Assembly: GCA_946811695.1 (NCBI GenBank)
Contig: OX328124.1
Coordinates: 85,785,457-85,849,456 of the forward strand
Direction of reading: 5' to 3'
DNA: 64,000 nucleotides
Origin: Gonocerus acuteangulatus
Lineage: Eukaryota > Arthropoda > Insecta > Hemiptera > Coreidae
Position numbers and translations under genes: made by a program. This document shows positions 22,104-32,892 of this stretch, one piece after another (position 1 is the first letter of the stretch; each line of letters starts with the position of its first letter). The notes under the pieces were generated by a model that had not been told where the DNA came from, did no database searches, and was given only the letters and a program-made list of their open reading frames with translations.

Positions 22104-22240
22104 AATTTGAAGCACCGTTATTTTCGGTCTCTAGGGGTTCTGAAACGCGAAATTTTCTAGTCGGCACTTCCGGATTGTTTCATTGTATCAACCCTATAAG
22201 CGGGGTTCCTCCCTATGGGGGAGGGAGGAACCGCGCTAAA
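21107..22240 (-). repeat. Family H, minus-strand copy plus a partial 3' copy
   Basis: A full copy reads on the minus strand from the hairpin near 22196-22237 back to about 21290. Landmarks are the TA tract at 22039-22100, GGTCAAGTTCGTTAAC, ATTTTCTCGAAAACGGTTAA and CTCCGATTGACAT. A second partial copy of the 3' portion lies at 21107-21290, so CTCCGATTGACAT occurs twice (near 21117 and 21450). Confidence 0.8.
22039..22100. repeat. (TA)n tract inside family H
   Basis: Lies between ACAGACAAATA and CAAATTTGAA, the fixed internal position of this family. Confidence 0.95.
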
Positions 22241-22349
22241 AAACGTTTGGGTAATATTGTTTTTCTAGAGCGAACGTTAAGAAGGCGGGGGAGTCATTTT
22301 TGTCAGGCTACTGTCAGTTTTCTGTTGTGGCGCCTTAAACTTCCTTCTC

Positions 22350-22486
22350 TTTTAGCGCGGTTACTCCCTATCTCCATAGGGAGAACCCGCTTATGAGGTT
22401 GACTTCATGACGCAATCCGGAAGTGCCGACTAGAAACTTTCACGTTTCAGACCCTATAGATCACGAAAATATAGGTGGCCCAAATT

Positions 22487-22557
<71 letters not shown>

Positions 22558-23325
22558 GTATATATTTATATATACGCTTGTCTGTTCGCGCTCTAGCAAG
22601 CTCAAAAATGGTCCGATTTTAACGCAATTTGGTACAAAAATCTGTCGTCTAATTTGAAAGGTCAAGTTCGTTAACCAGCAGAATCCGCCTACTAGAAGAT
22701 AGTGTTTGGGGCGAAATTCGCGCAAAAAAAATCGTAACGCATACGTTTTTGTGTTTATATGCTTGCAGGTACTTGTTTTATAGGTTTCTTAACATAAGAA
22801 AACGAATGAAACCATTTATAAGGCGATATCTGTAACCGTTCCTGAGAAAAGTGGAATCAATGTTTTTGTAAGTCATTATATTTTTGAGAGTACTTAAAAT
22901 CGCGGGATTCAATTGAAATATTTTCTAAATCTTGAAAATTAATCCCAACTAAGATGTTTAAATGTTGGTTATATTTGGAGTTAAGGAAGTATGCGAAAAA
23001 AAAAATATTTTATTAATAGACATGTAAAGCTTTCGGATCTTCATACATTTTTCGTAAATATCTCGATAACGGTTGGGAAATCGTGCTAAGTGGAAGGTGA
23101 CCATTCGAATGCTTACTAAATTCTCTACAAAAAAGGTTCTAAATCAATATTCGATGGGGAACGTCAATCAGAGATATAAGCGCTTAAAACTTAAAAAATG
23201 TTTGTTTTGTTGTTTTGAAAGGGGTTTTCTCTTTGTTTATCTCACTTTTGAATTGTTTTTTTCTTGTTTTAAATTGCATTTATCAGTAAAATTAGAATAG
23301 TAGTAAAATAAGCTAAGAAACGGTG
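22350..23325 (+). repeat. Family H, plus-strand copy facing the previous one
   Basis: Starts with the hairpin at 22355-22390, then TGACGCAATCCGGAAGTGCC, the TA tract (22488-22546), TGTCTGTTCGCGCTCTAGC, GGTCAAGTTCGTTAACCAGC and the AT-rich 3' body. Together with the minus copy it forms a head-to-head inverted pair of about 2 kb with roughly 110 bases between the hairpins. Confidence 0.82.
22488..22546. repeat. (TA)n tract inside family H
   Basis: Same internal position as in the neighbouring copy, followed by TATG repeats. Confidence 0.95.
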
Positions 23326-23765
23326 AAAGGTATTGGTAATAATAAGTTTTGAGTGGCTGTGGTAAACAGGATGGCTGTGGCTAATCATGATGGCGTAGTT
23401 TGTTTTGAATTCTGCTGTCTATATAACCTTCCTCATAGCCTCTACCTGAAGTTATCGTTATTTCTTATTTTATAGAAAGATTTAACCCACTACAGAATGG
23501 AATTTTATTCGCCATGAAGTACATATTTACAGTTGATAATAACAGTAAGAAGAAGTTGCTAGAAAAACAATATACTTAAAATGACAACGAATTTTTGGTT
23601 GTTTAGAAGAGCCTTCTCAGCTAGTAGTCGAAGAGTAAGTACGTTTTCAGTACATAATTGTATTGACTTATACAGATTAAGAATTATCCGCTTCTGTGTA
23701 AGTTGGCTACTGTCAGTTTCCTGTGATTTATTAAGCTTATCTATTCCATTTCTTCGAGATGTGCG

Positions 23766-23806
23766 TAACCGCGCTAAGATGACGCAGTTCCTGCGAGTCG
23801 GACTTT
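23766..23806 (-). repeat. Family H 3' terminal hairpin, isolated
   Basis: Reverse complement of the 20512-20550 unit, followed by a T-rich run. A second, diverged version lies near 23886-23930 (GGAACCGCTCCATGATGACG). The 166-codon open frame at 23581-24081 runs across both, so its sequence is largely repeat-derived. Confidence 0.65.
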
Positions 23807-23809
23807 TTT

Positions 23810-24637
23810 TTATTTTATTTTATATTTTTAACGAAAGATTTAACACTACCGACAACTGCTTATATTCATTTACTAATAGTTATGAACGGAACCGCTCCAT
23901 GATGACGCAGTTAATGGGAGTAGGACTTTATACAGCATATAGAAAATCTTTATATTCTGATTCAGGCCTCGCTGGGATTCTGTTTTTCCAAATATTCAGC
24001 TTCTTTCCCCAGCAGAGTTTATATTTCTTTTGTAATATTTCGCCCGACACCTCTCTGGTTTCATCGACCGAATATTTCTAACTTCCTAAAGGTAGCAAGC
24101 TAGTCAAGAAAAGATGTGGACTAGCAGCGATTGCGCCAGCTTGAAAAACTTGCACCCCTGAAAAAAAACTTGAAGAAATCGACCGACGAAGCAAACTATT
24201 TCGGACAAAATATAGCCTCGGCTGGGAAAAGAAGCACGACAATTAAAAAGAAGATGAATCTGTATATTAAGAAACATTTCATATTTATTAAAGGTTATAT
24301 GAACAGGTTACATTTTTAAATACTGAAGACGAAAGAAGAACGTTGGTAAAATAGAAAAAAAAAAGAATAATAAATGAGCGGCAAAACAGGCGACCGAGGT
24401 TGTCAGTACTGGTTATTTATCTGATTCATCAAAGTTCGGTATGAGAGGGGAGATAGTGTACTCAGAGCTTCGGTTGCCTCATTTCGCTCGTGCATGTATC
24501 CAGTAAAGGCTAGCTGAATCCAGATACTACCTGATACACCAGCAAGCTCCAAAAGCAGGGAATTAAGATATTGCAGTGCAAGCAGGGTGAAAGGGCGGGG
24601 GTTAATCAGAGCTTGAATATGGCAAGACAACTCCTAA

Positions 24638-24640
<3 letters not shown>
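23810..24640. other. No gene recognised
   Basis: Apart from the diverged family H end, no recognisable feature. The minus frame 24403-24630 (75 codons) lies in a GC-richer block but has no match I know. Confidence 0.45.

Positions 24641-24694
<54 letters not shown>
24641..24694. repeat. (TA)n microsatellite
   Basis: TA tract followed by CATACACATATATTAGGCCGGCAAACG. Confidence 0.95.
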
Positions 24695-24698
<4 letters not shown>

Positions 24699-25690
24699 CA
24701 CATATATTAGGCCGGCAAACGTTATTTTGCCATATACATAGTTTCTAATGAATATTTTGGTAGTGAAATAATAATCCCGTACCTGTTGCGGGGTCTCGTT
24801 GTGTGGTATTTATGCAATATCCGTCTTGTCCCTTCCAGAACATTAGCCGATATTGGTTAGTGTCGAATGAAATGCCTGCATCAGGAATGGACTGAAGATT
24901 ATTATTTCTTCTTCGAATCAGGATTTCTCATGCTTAGCTGCATGGTCGCCAAACACGATTCAAGGTACGTCATCAGAAACAGGTGCATTGAAAGTATTCT
25001 CTAGATGGTTCTTTATCAAGATTGATGACAATAGCGTGATTGTCACATTGTAATTTGTGAATTTGTGATTTATATAATTTCAACAATTCATTCTGCTAAT
25101 TCAATAGAACGTCCAGCTTACTGACGATGCGTCTGGCAAACCGTGAATTGAGGTTAATGTAGCCCCAAAGTGGATCCACGCGATTTGCGAGTGCGTTTTC
25201 GGAGTCCTCACCTCCCATGAAGTAAATTTGTAAAAATAGACGTCGTTCGTTTGGCATTGGCAGCAATGATCACACTTTGTGATAAATATGGCCTTTGATT
25301 TTGAATGTTGAATTACGTTGTTGACCATTTGCAGCATTATGTTTTACTATTTCCGTTGCTCCCAACGATGTCATTTGGAAACATGAATTCAATGTTATAA
25401 TTAACTTCAGGAACAGGTCAGAATCTTGAGTGATATTTCTTTCAAAAGATCATAATATGATATTGTACATATTATGTCAAATAAAACTACATTTTATAAT
25501 TAAAATTTATTTATTATAATTAAAGTACTAGTATCGTTATTATAAAATGGGGATTGGTGGTGGAAGGTTGAAAATTTAGGGTTGCATGTATTTTTTAATG
25601 CTAAATCATAAAAAAATAAAATATTAATGAAATATTTTGTCTAAATAATAAAAAATATTTTTTTGGGGTGGGCCCCAAATCACATAGGGG
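24695..25690. other. No gene recognised
   Basis: Mixed composition at 24700-25400, then AT-rich. The minus frame 25101-25337 (78 codons) contains CDHCCQCQTND but no family I can name. Confidence 0.45.
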
Positions 25691-25803
25691 TACAAAAGTT
25701 AGTTATAAACCTATTCTCAGACCTACTGATTATACATATTAAATTTCAACAAAATCCGTTAAGCCGTTTCGGCTGAGTATAAACACTAAACCTTTGACAC
25801 GAG

Positions 25804-25856
<53 letters not shown>

Positions 25857-25960
25857 GTATAATATATATATTATATGTATATTGAATCCTCTAGCAAACG
25901 ATTGAACGAGTTCGTTTACCAGCAAAATCGGTCAAGGGGCCAGCCTAGTCAAGTCTAAAC
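25691..25960 (-). repeat. Family G repeat fragment with TA tract
   Basis: GCAAACGATTGAACGAGTTCG and ACCAGCAAAATCGGTC at 25893-25937 are the reverse complement of 37474-37520. The TA tract at 25808-25852 precedes them. TTTCAACAAAATCCGTTAAGCC resembles a phrase common in arthropod transposons. Confidence 0.6.
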
Positions 25961-26829
25961 CGGCCGTAATTTTTGTTGTATTGGCACTCGTATTAGTTGT
26001 CGCCATCTTAAGAGAAAAATGTGTCGTAAAAATAAACTAAATCGATTCATTACTGGGAGGGAGGGGTTACTCTGTATTCTGTTAAAATTAAATTGCCGCC
26101 GTATCCGCTCCTCCTCTACTTTGAGTCAGCTGTTCATTGCAAATATAGGTTATTTTAAGCGAATTATTCAGGAATACAGTGTACACTTTTTTCATTCAAG
26201 AATGCAGCGGTCTCCTAGGGATTAGTGCCTTAGGATCAGAACCTTAGTCCATTCATGGTGAATGTCCTGGGTATTAAAAAAGACATGACTACTTATGCAA
26301 TTCAAAGTAATCCTCGTTATTTATTACCCCATGGCAGCGTCCTATTTATAGGGCAATCACTGTTCATGACCAGACACTATAAATGAGAAGCATAAACGTT
26401 CATAATACAGAATTTAGGATATTGTCCATGTATAATGGAAGAAGAAGGAGAGAATACGATTGCCGGTGAAGAACAAAACAAGAAGATCCTTACCTCTTGG
26501 TGGAATGGAGTAGAAGGCAGTAATCCCCAAGGAGGGAAGAGAGAAAGGAAAGGATTAACTTCCTTATTATCCTTTCTCATGTATTTGCATAGTGGCTCTG
26601 CCGAGAATCAGTCCTCAGGGGCCAACGAAAACTTTAAATTCGCCCAGTCTCTCCTCTTAGATAGGAGGGGCAAAAATAATTTCTTTGGATGGCTTAAATA
26701 GCGATGTAAAGCAAATGATTATTTAATGAGGCATTTTAGTCAGCAAATCCATTTGGTTCTGATATCTTCAAAATGTTCAAGAGGAGCAGAAAAGAGATAC
26801 GTGAGACAGCGAGGGTCATATAGAGAGAA
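25961..26829. other. No gene recognised
   Basis: The plus frame 26435-26701 (88 codons, glutamate-rich start) is open but not recognisable. Nothing repeated in the window was seen. Confidence 0.4.
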
Positions 26830-27290
26830 ACTGACGCTACAGTCCAAAGCAACGAACAGTAATAGATGGCAATTTTTGGAACAAAATTTTTTACTTCATA
26901 ACTTTCTTTGGACAAGTTAGGCTGTCGACATATCAAAAGTCCCCACCCGTAGCCTTTTATCCGGGGGGGGGGGGATTAGAAGGTCCCATTTTTCTGGTTT
27001 TCCCTTATATCTCGAAAACCCTGCGTCCTAGCGACATTACCATTCTGTGTCATGAATCAGCTTTCATTTGTTATAGACTAGTCATGTCGCTAGGACACAG
27101 GGTTTTCGAGATATAAGTGAAAACCCGAAAAATGGGACCTTCTAATCCCCCCCCCCACCCCGGCTCAAAGGCTACGGGCGGGGACTTTTGATATGTGGAC
27201 CTCTAACTAGCCGAAACAAAGTTATGAAGTCAAAAATTGTGTTCCAAACATTTCCATCTATAACTCTTAGTTGCCTGGACTATTAGTCGC
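26830..27290. mobile_element. Foldback element of about 460 bp
   Basis: The arms at about 26830-27050 and 27085-27290 are imperfect reverse complements. Landmarks are ACATATCAAAAGTCCCC, a run of C or G on each side, GGGACCTTCTAATCC, and TTATATCTCGAAAACCCTG near the centre, with GTCCTAGCGACAT closing the stem. No coding capacity. The poly-G/poly-C tracts sit at mirror positions in the arms. Confidence 0.75.
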
Positions 27291-28160
27291 TAAATATCAG
27301 ATTTCACGATGAACAGTGAAATTATTTTCAGGTTTGAAGGAAAATACATAAAATAGCAAAGTAATATATATTATCGAAGGGAAAGCAATACTCTACAACC
27401 CTATTACCGTTATTTATTTTTTTGGTACATCGTTGAAGAGTTATCCAACAACATTTCAGGTGCCACAATGCTGCTGAGAATATCCTAAGCAAAAGTACTC
27501 CAGTTAAGTACCGAATTGTCGGAATGAAATCGCTCTGCAGTACGTCAAAAACGAACCAAATTTGCAGCAACTATAATTAGCTTTAAATTAGATGCTTTAA
27601 TACATCACTTTACATTTACTACGGTTTCCCAACTGGTTTGAGACATGTAAGGATAAATCCAAAAATACAAAAAAAAAATCTTACTTTACAATACGATAAA
27701 ATTAAAAACAAAAGCTTTTAGTGTTTCTTGGATAATATAAATTATTCCGAAAAAACGTTATTCTCTCTCAAATAACTCATCCATAAATCTAGAAATTATA
27801 GAGTTGATGGTAAAAAAAAAAGCGTGGGTTATGGAGCGGAAGGGGAGGGAGAACTAAAATGTGAGTTTCTATTTAAAGGCTGTTCAAACGGAACGTCTAC
27901 TATAGGAATGTTTTCCGATAGATGTCCCTTCCGTTCTGGTTAAATTGAATATAGAGAGAGGGGTTTAAAATGGCGAGGAAGGTTTAGATATTTCTCGCAT
28001 GTATACGACTTATTTTTTTCTTTTCTATTTTTCTTGAAAAACCTATGAAGAACACGTAAATATTCCTAGAAATCCCGTACTTTTTGATGTATAGAATAGT
28101 GTTTATACATCATCAAATTTACTAAAGAACGAACATTTTGCAAATTAAGGCAAATAATAG
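27291..28160. other. No gene recognised
   Basis: AT-rich. Only short frames are present. Confidence 0.45.
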
Positions 28161-28174
28161 ACTCCCCAAGAAAA

Positions 28175-28472
28175 TTGCATTGTTCCTACAGGGGTACCCG
28201 AGGGCAAGAATTGGTCAAAATCAGGATACGTCTAGGACACACAAACCTCATCCACATTCACTTAATTATGAAGGCCTCTGAACCACGATGTGAAAAGTGT
28301 CATGTTCTTCTTAGAATCATCCATCTTCTTCTTAGAATGCCCGATTTTCTAATCAATGTTCGATGATTTTGAAATCCCCCACAACATAAAATTAAATCTG
28401 CAAGACTCTACTCAGGCAATTGATAAAATCCTCAAATTATTAATACAGCTGAATCTTAACAATAAATTATAA
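28175..28472 (+). pseudogene. LINE 3'-end fragment (cysteine-histidine tail)
   Basis: Contains RIRLGHTNLIHIHL and PRCEKCHVLL, the characteristic tail after RNase H in I/R1/LOA-like LINEs, then IHLLLRMPDF where a HILLECP-like phrase is expected. The first frame ends at 28366. A shifted frame continues with IPHNIKLNLQDS and ends with a stop at 28470-28472. It is related to, but distinct from, the fragment at 6675-7202. Confidence 0.7.
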
Positions 28473-28559
28473 ATACTGCGCATTCAAAGATATTTGATCA
28501 GTTTCTTACTGAATGAGGCTACTTTTATAGCTTTCAGTTTTTTAGCATAGTTAATACCT

Positions 28560-28562
<3 letters not shown>

Positions 28563-28607
<45 letters not shown>
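28563..28607. repeat. (TA)n microsatellite
   Basis: Uninterrupted TA tract. Confidence 0.95.
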
Positions 28608-28610
<3 letters not shown>

Positions 28611-28793
28611 ATGTAAATAAAACAAAAGAAAAAGATCGGAAGTTAAACCATTATCATTAGAGGGCATAATAATTTTTTAGTTTGCCCAACAAAAACTAGC
28701 ATGCTATACATTATCGGTGTGCGTAGCAGAAAATAGAGAAGGCATGGTTAGACAGAAAGACAGAGGAAGTCCTGCCTTAAAAAGTATTTGGTA

Positions 28794-29972
28794 GAGATGG
28801 GCGATCTAAATCGATCTTTTAACACGATATATAGTTTTTTTTTTTTTTTAAATCGATCTTTCAATGATTCGGTATTCAAGGGCCGATCTTTTAATGAATC
28901 GATCTATCTAGAATCGTTTCAAATTTTAATCTTACTTTACAGTTATGAAAGTCAGGGATATGATCATGGAAACATGAAAAAAGGGGGAGATGTTTTGAAA
29001 CAAATCTGTCATGTAAACACATCCGATGGCGGCCATATTGGTTGGCCAAATCTTTGAAGAAATTGTAATTTGTTTTTAATAGTTTACTATTATAATAAGT
29101 TTAATTACAAATAACTATTGAGTGCACGATACCTAGCTGTTTGGCTTTTGGATGTGCCACTTGTACTAGAGCACAACCGAAGAAAGTTGGAGTAACATTT
29201 CACTCGTAAGAAGATTAATAAGAAGATAAAAGATTAACCTAATTATGCTGCATTTTCTATTAGTTTTCCCACAGATGCCTATAGATGTTGAAATCTGTCA
29301 GTTGTCCCAACAGTAGGTAGATAAGTACCTAAATAACAGCAAAGATAAAAAGGCATATACCTACTTAAAGAGCCTTTGTTTGTCAGTTTTATGAGTAACA
29401 AATCATGGTTCAAATATTTTGATGAAAAATAGTCTTAATTGCTTCTAATTTTAGGTTAAAGTTATATTTTTCCTATTACATATCGTCGATACAAATGCAA
29501 AGTAACGAATGTGAAAAAATGCATCTTTCATTGTCAATCTTTACTAATTTCTGCTGGACTTATGTATGGCAAATTCTTGAATCTTAAATCACTCTATTAA
29601 AGGGAAAGTATTCCACTGTCGATTGGTCAAATCTGCCGAATATTTGACTGTCCAAAAAAAAGTTATGAATAAATGCTTTTCCACTCTGAAAAGTGGTGAT
29701 TTTCACATTCGATACTTTGCATTTGTAGCGACGATATCAAGTATTCAAATCGACTTATTTAGTTCGATTAACAGTAGCTACGGGAGATTCTCGAATGTGA
29801 ATCGATTCGAATCGAAATGAAACACCAATTTTGTAGGTAATTGTTTGTAATCGTGAAATCGATCCACATCAAAGATCGATGCATATCATAGATCGATCTT
29901 CTAAGTCTAGAATTTCGATATTTGGAATTTGAATAGACTTAAAATATCGATATATTCGAGAATCACCCTTTA
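28794..29972. mobile_element. Probable hAT-type element with ATCGAT-rich subterminal repeats
   Basis: The left tip TAGAGATGGGC is typical of hAT ends. GATCGAT, AATCGATC and CGATTCGAATCGA motifs cluster within about 120 bases of the left tip and within about 230 bases of the right side (29745-29955), as subterminal transposase-binding repeats do. There is no transposase. A family M MITE is nested at 29480-29737. The right tip and target duplication are unclear. Confidence 0.5.
29480..29737. mobile_element. 258-bp MITE (family M), copy 2
   Basis: Same length and TIRs as 7580-7837, with only scattered substitutions. Its presence in two different hosts shows that it moved independently. Confidence 0.85.
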
Positions 29973-30576
29973 CTAGAATTTGGCAGCAGATAGATTAAAA
30001 AATTTGAAGGAATCAGTCACTAGGGGAAATTGCATTGGGGTATTTTTTACTTTACCCACGCCAGTTACTTTTCAGAATAACGTCATAATATTTTGTTACA
30101 ATATTGTAACAGGTGTTGCTAGGCTACATAAAGTTTATACATGACACCTTGAAGTTGTGTTTGTTGTGCTGTGTTGAAGTTGTGCTGTGTTGAAGTTGTC
30201 AAATAATGAATTTGATTAAACTGAGTCGTGTGTTGAAATCGGAAGAAGTAGCGTATAGAGCATTACAACCATTTGTATTTTCAATTGTTTTTTTGTTTAC
30301 ATTTGTTGAATAAATAATTTATTTAAACTAATTATTAGTTTAAGAGCATTTTTCAGATAGATTTTACTTCTTGGTTCTCAAATTTTACAGAAATCAACTT
30401 GAAAATTAATCAACTTTTTTTTGTACCAATTGAACATACGTGTGATGGTTAATTTTTGTCGCTAGTTGGTCATGCACCCACTACTGTTTTTTTGTTGTTT
30501 TTTTTTCGTATGAAGAATATTGAATATTTTTTCTGAATATTTAAAAATCAATCACGCAATTACAAATATCGTCAAT

Positions 30577-31200
30577 TCATGTCGTCATTATACCGAGTCC
30601 CTCTACAGGAGCAACATCAGGGGAAGGCCTTTCTGGAAGCATTTCAAGTGACATAATACCACCTTCAATATCCTCCCTAATACCACCTTCAATATCCTTC
30701 CTAATACCACCTTCTAAACCCTTCCTAATACCACCGTCTATACCCTTCCTAATACCCTCTTCAATGTCCTTCCTAATACCATCTTCAATACCCTTCCTAA
30801 TAACATCTTCAATACCCTTCCTAATACCATCTTCCATACCCTTCCTAATACCATCTTCAATATCCTTCCTAATACCATCTTCAATACCCTTCCTAATACC
30901 ATCTTCAATACCCTTCCTAATACCATCTTCAATACCCTTCCTAATACCATCTTCAATATACTTTCTAATACCATCTTCAATACCCTTCCTAATACCATCT
31001 TCAATACCCTTCCAAATACCATCTTCAATACCCTTCCTAATACCATCTTCCATACCCTTCCAAATATCATCTTCGATATTCTTCCTAATACTATCTTTAA
31101 TATCCAGCAGAATACTCCCTTCAATAGCCTTTCGAATATCACCTTTTTGTTTATACGCACAAATACATAATTTATGTTGTGAATGTTTGTGTGAATACAT
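30577..31200 (-). CDS. Repetitive open frame from a 24-bp minisatellite (doubtful protein)
   Basis: A 207-codon minus-strand frame, ATG at 31198-31200. Its middle is about 20 copies of an eight-residue unit, IRKGIEDG, encoded by 24-bp repeats between about 30657 and 31138. Ends are non-repetitive (MYSHKHSQHKLC at the start, SLEMLPERPSPDVAPVEG at the end). Variants include G to D, I to M, R to W and G to Y, so the changes are not biased to silent sites. Because the unit length is a multiple of three, other frames are open too. A lysine/glutamate-rich helical repeat protein is possible, but an untranslated minisatellite is at least as likely. Confidence 0.25.
   Translation of the reverse strand: MYSHKHSQHKLCICAYKQKGDIRKAIEGSILLDIKDSIRKNIEDDIWKGMEDGIRKGIEDGIWKGIEDGIRKGIEDGIRKYIEDGIRKGIEDGIRKGIEDGIRKGIEDGIRKDIEDGIRKGMEDGIRKGIEDVIRKGIEDGIRKDIEEGIRKGIDGGIRKGLEGGIRKDIEGGIREDIEGGIMSLEMLPERPSPDVAPVEGLGIMTT
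30657..31138. repeat. 24-bp minisatellite, about 20 units
   Basis: Plus-strand unit CTTCAATACCCTTCCTAATACCAT (variants at several positions). Units at both edges are more diverged than those in the middle, the usual pattern of an array that grows and homogenises internally. Confidence 0.93.
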
Positions 31201-31534
31201 TTTTATTCACAAATTTTAATGTGAATTTATTTGTATTCGTATATTTAAACGTGAATGTTTTTGTAATCACTTGATTTTTTGTGAATATTCACCATTTTTG
31301 TGTATATTTAGAATTTTTCCTCTAAATTAAATTTTATTTACAGAAAAATTTGTGAATACAATTTTATTTGCATTTATATATATGACATACGTGAATACAA
31401 ATAAATTCGTATTCAACCTTATGAATACGAAATTATTTATATTCGTATTTACAAATAAATGAGGTACACATAAATTCTTATGTTTATTTCTAAATAAAAT
31501 TATGCCAACTCTAATTACCAACCAATGTAGAGTA

Positions 31535-31903
31535 GGACGGTAATGATGCGGACGGTAATGACATTTGCTACAAAAATATTTTTATTTTTTTTTCTAAAAG
31601 AATTATATTAATAAAATATATTGTAAAATACGTAGTTTTTGAAGCACTATTTAATTGTTAGACGAAAAAAAAAATTCATGGATGTTTTGAGTAATAAAAT
31701 GGGAGACGGTAATGACCATCAGAATACTCCAATCGTGATTTACCAGATAAAACATATCGCAAAAACTGATACGTACAACATTACACTACTGAACCTTTTG
31801 GACAACAAAAATCAGTTTGAGAGAGCTACTCCAACATCTATTTGGAAACAATTTCCTCCATCCTGATAGGTTTTCTCTTAATTCAAAAAGGCGGACGGTA
31901 ATG
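31535..31903 (+). repeat. Four dispersed GACGGTAATGA motifs
   Basis: Occur at 31535, 31550, 31703 and 31893, all in the same orientation. They could be protein-binding repeats within the TIR element or remnants of a short tandem unit. Confidence 0.5.
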
Positions 31904-32157
31904 ATGTCAAAACTGAGGGACAACTTTTAAGGCGCTATTGCGAAGTTAGATTTTTTTTAAATTTATTTAAATGTATATGACTTCACCTTAAATATTATTA
32001 TGTTAAAATGAAACATCACATGAGCAAAAAATATAATATCCTTCCCCCCTAAACAAAATAGTAAAGTGTAATAAATGTCTCTAGGGAGTCTAGACGAGGC
32101 CCTGCTAGTGGAAGGTTCCATTCCTCAGGTTGAGGCTGAATTTAGTGTTTAAGTGTG

Positions 32158-32201
32158 TTCCCCTGAAGAGGTACCAAAAAGGGTGCGAAACATGTAGGGA
32201 A
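32158..32201 (+). ncRNA. Complete minimal hammerhead ribozyme motif
   Basis: Every part of the fold can be placed. TTCCC (32158-32162) pairs with GGGAA (32197-32201) as helix I. The core CTGAAGA is at 32163-32169, with spacer G. Helix II is GTACC (32171-32175) with GGTGC (32182-32186), one G-U pair, six-base loop. GAAA is at 32187-32190. Helix III is AC with GU around a two-base loop (32190-32195). The predicted cleavage is after A at 32196 (GUA, allowed). AATAAAAAGTG follows. No peripheral loop contact was identified, so the rate in cells may be low. Confidence 0.65.
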
Positions 32202-32636
32202 GATAAATAAAAAGTGTAAAAGTGTGTGGCGATATTTTATTGACCTTCCGCCTTATTCGCCAGTTATATATATTTGAGCTAAGGGTCATTTAATGAATAA
32301 TGATAAATAACTGTTTTAGTAATAAAAGTAACTGGCGTGGGTAAAGTAAAAAAGACCCTAGCATCGTAAACCACGCAAACCGGAAAAAAATACTTTGGCA
32401 TAGTACAGTAATTGTACAATATAGGCTCTATAGTAATTATTAAATATTATTTACTTATTTTCCTATATGATTTACACTATAACAAATTGTACCAAACCTT
32501 TAAAGAAACGAGAGTGCAAAAGTTATATGATTCTTAAAAAAAAAAAAAAAAAAAAAAAAATGTAATAATTGCCTTGTAACGTTGAGCGCCAAGCGGTCCG
32601 ATGGGACTGCCAATACACCTAAGCCGCATAGGATCA

Positions 32637-32892
32637 CTCCGGTCCCGACCAATTCACTACCGTAAAACTGGCTCACATTAATACAGTGTGGTAAAATTTC
32701 TACAACTATAAACTGCTTGGATATTTTAATTTAATTGATACGAAAGGGTCAAACATTGCCCAATGAGTGCGAACAGACAAATACATAGCTATATATTGGT
32801 CTGTTCGCTCACACACAAATATTTAAGCAGTATAGGTTTGTACCAATTTTACCATCCTGTACTAATGTGACCCCGTTTTAAGGGGAAATTGG
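32637..32892. repeat. 256-bp palindrome related to family H microsatellite flanks
   Basis: The arms at 32637-32715 and 32817-32892 are imperfect reverse complements (TCACATTA.TACAG..TGGTAAAATT). The centre contains GTGCGAACAGACAAATA and its mirror TTGGTCTGTTCGCTC. The word TGTCTGTTCGC is the same that borders the TA tract in family H. Confidence 0.65.

Larger units (their letters stand above)
30038..32358. mobile_element. 2.3-kb TIR element with internal minisatellite
   Basis: The left end GGGTATTTTTTACTTTACCC continues ACGCCAGTTACTTTT and recurs reversed at about 32319-32358 (36 bp with few mismatches). Flanking octamers TTGCATTG and TAGCATCG share six of eight bases, which could be an old 8-bp duplication (hAT-like). 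Inside are a 24-bp minisatellite with an open minus frame, four copies of GACGGTAATGA, GTGAATAC-rich sequence at 31180-31440 and a complete hammerhead motif. No known transposase was recognised. Confidence 0.6.

Noticed and set aside
23581..24081. 166-codon open frame as a gene
   Set aside because: It crosses two family H terminal sequences, has no domain, and its hydrophobic composition comes from T-rich DNA.
26435..26701. 88-codon glutamate-rich open frame
   Set aside because: No domain, no conserved start context, low-complexity start and surrounding non-coding sequence.
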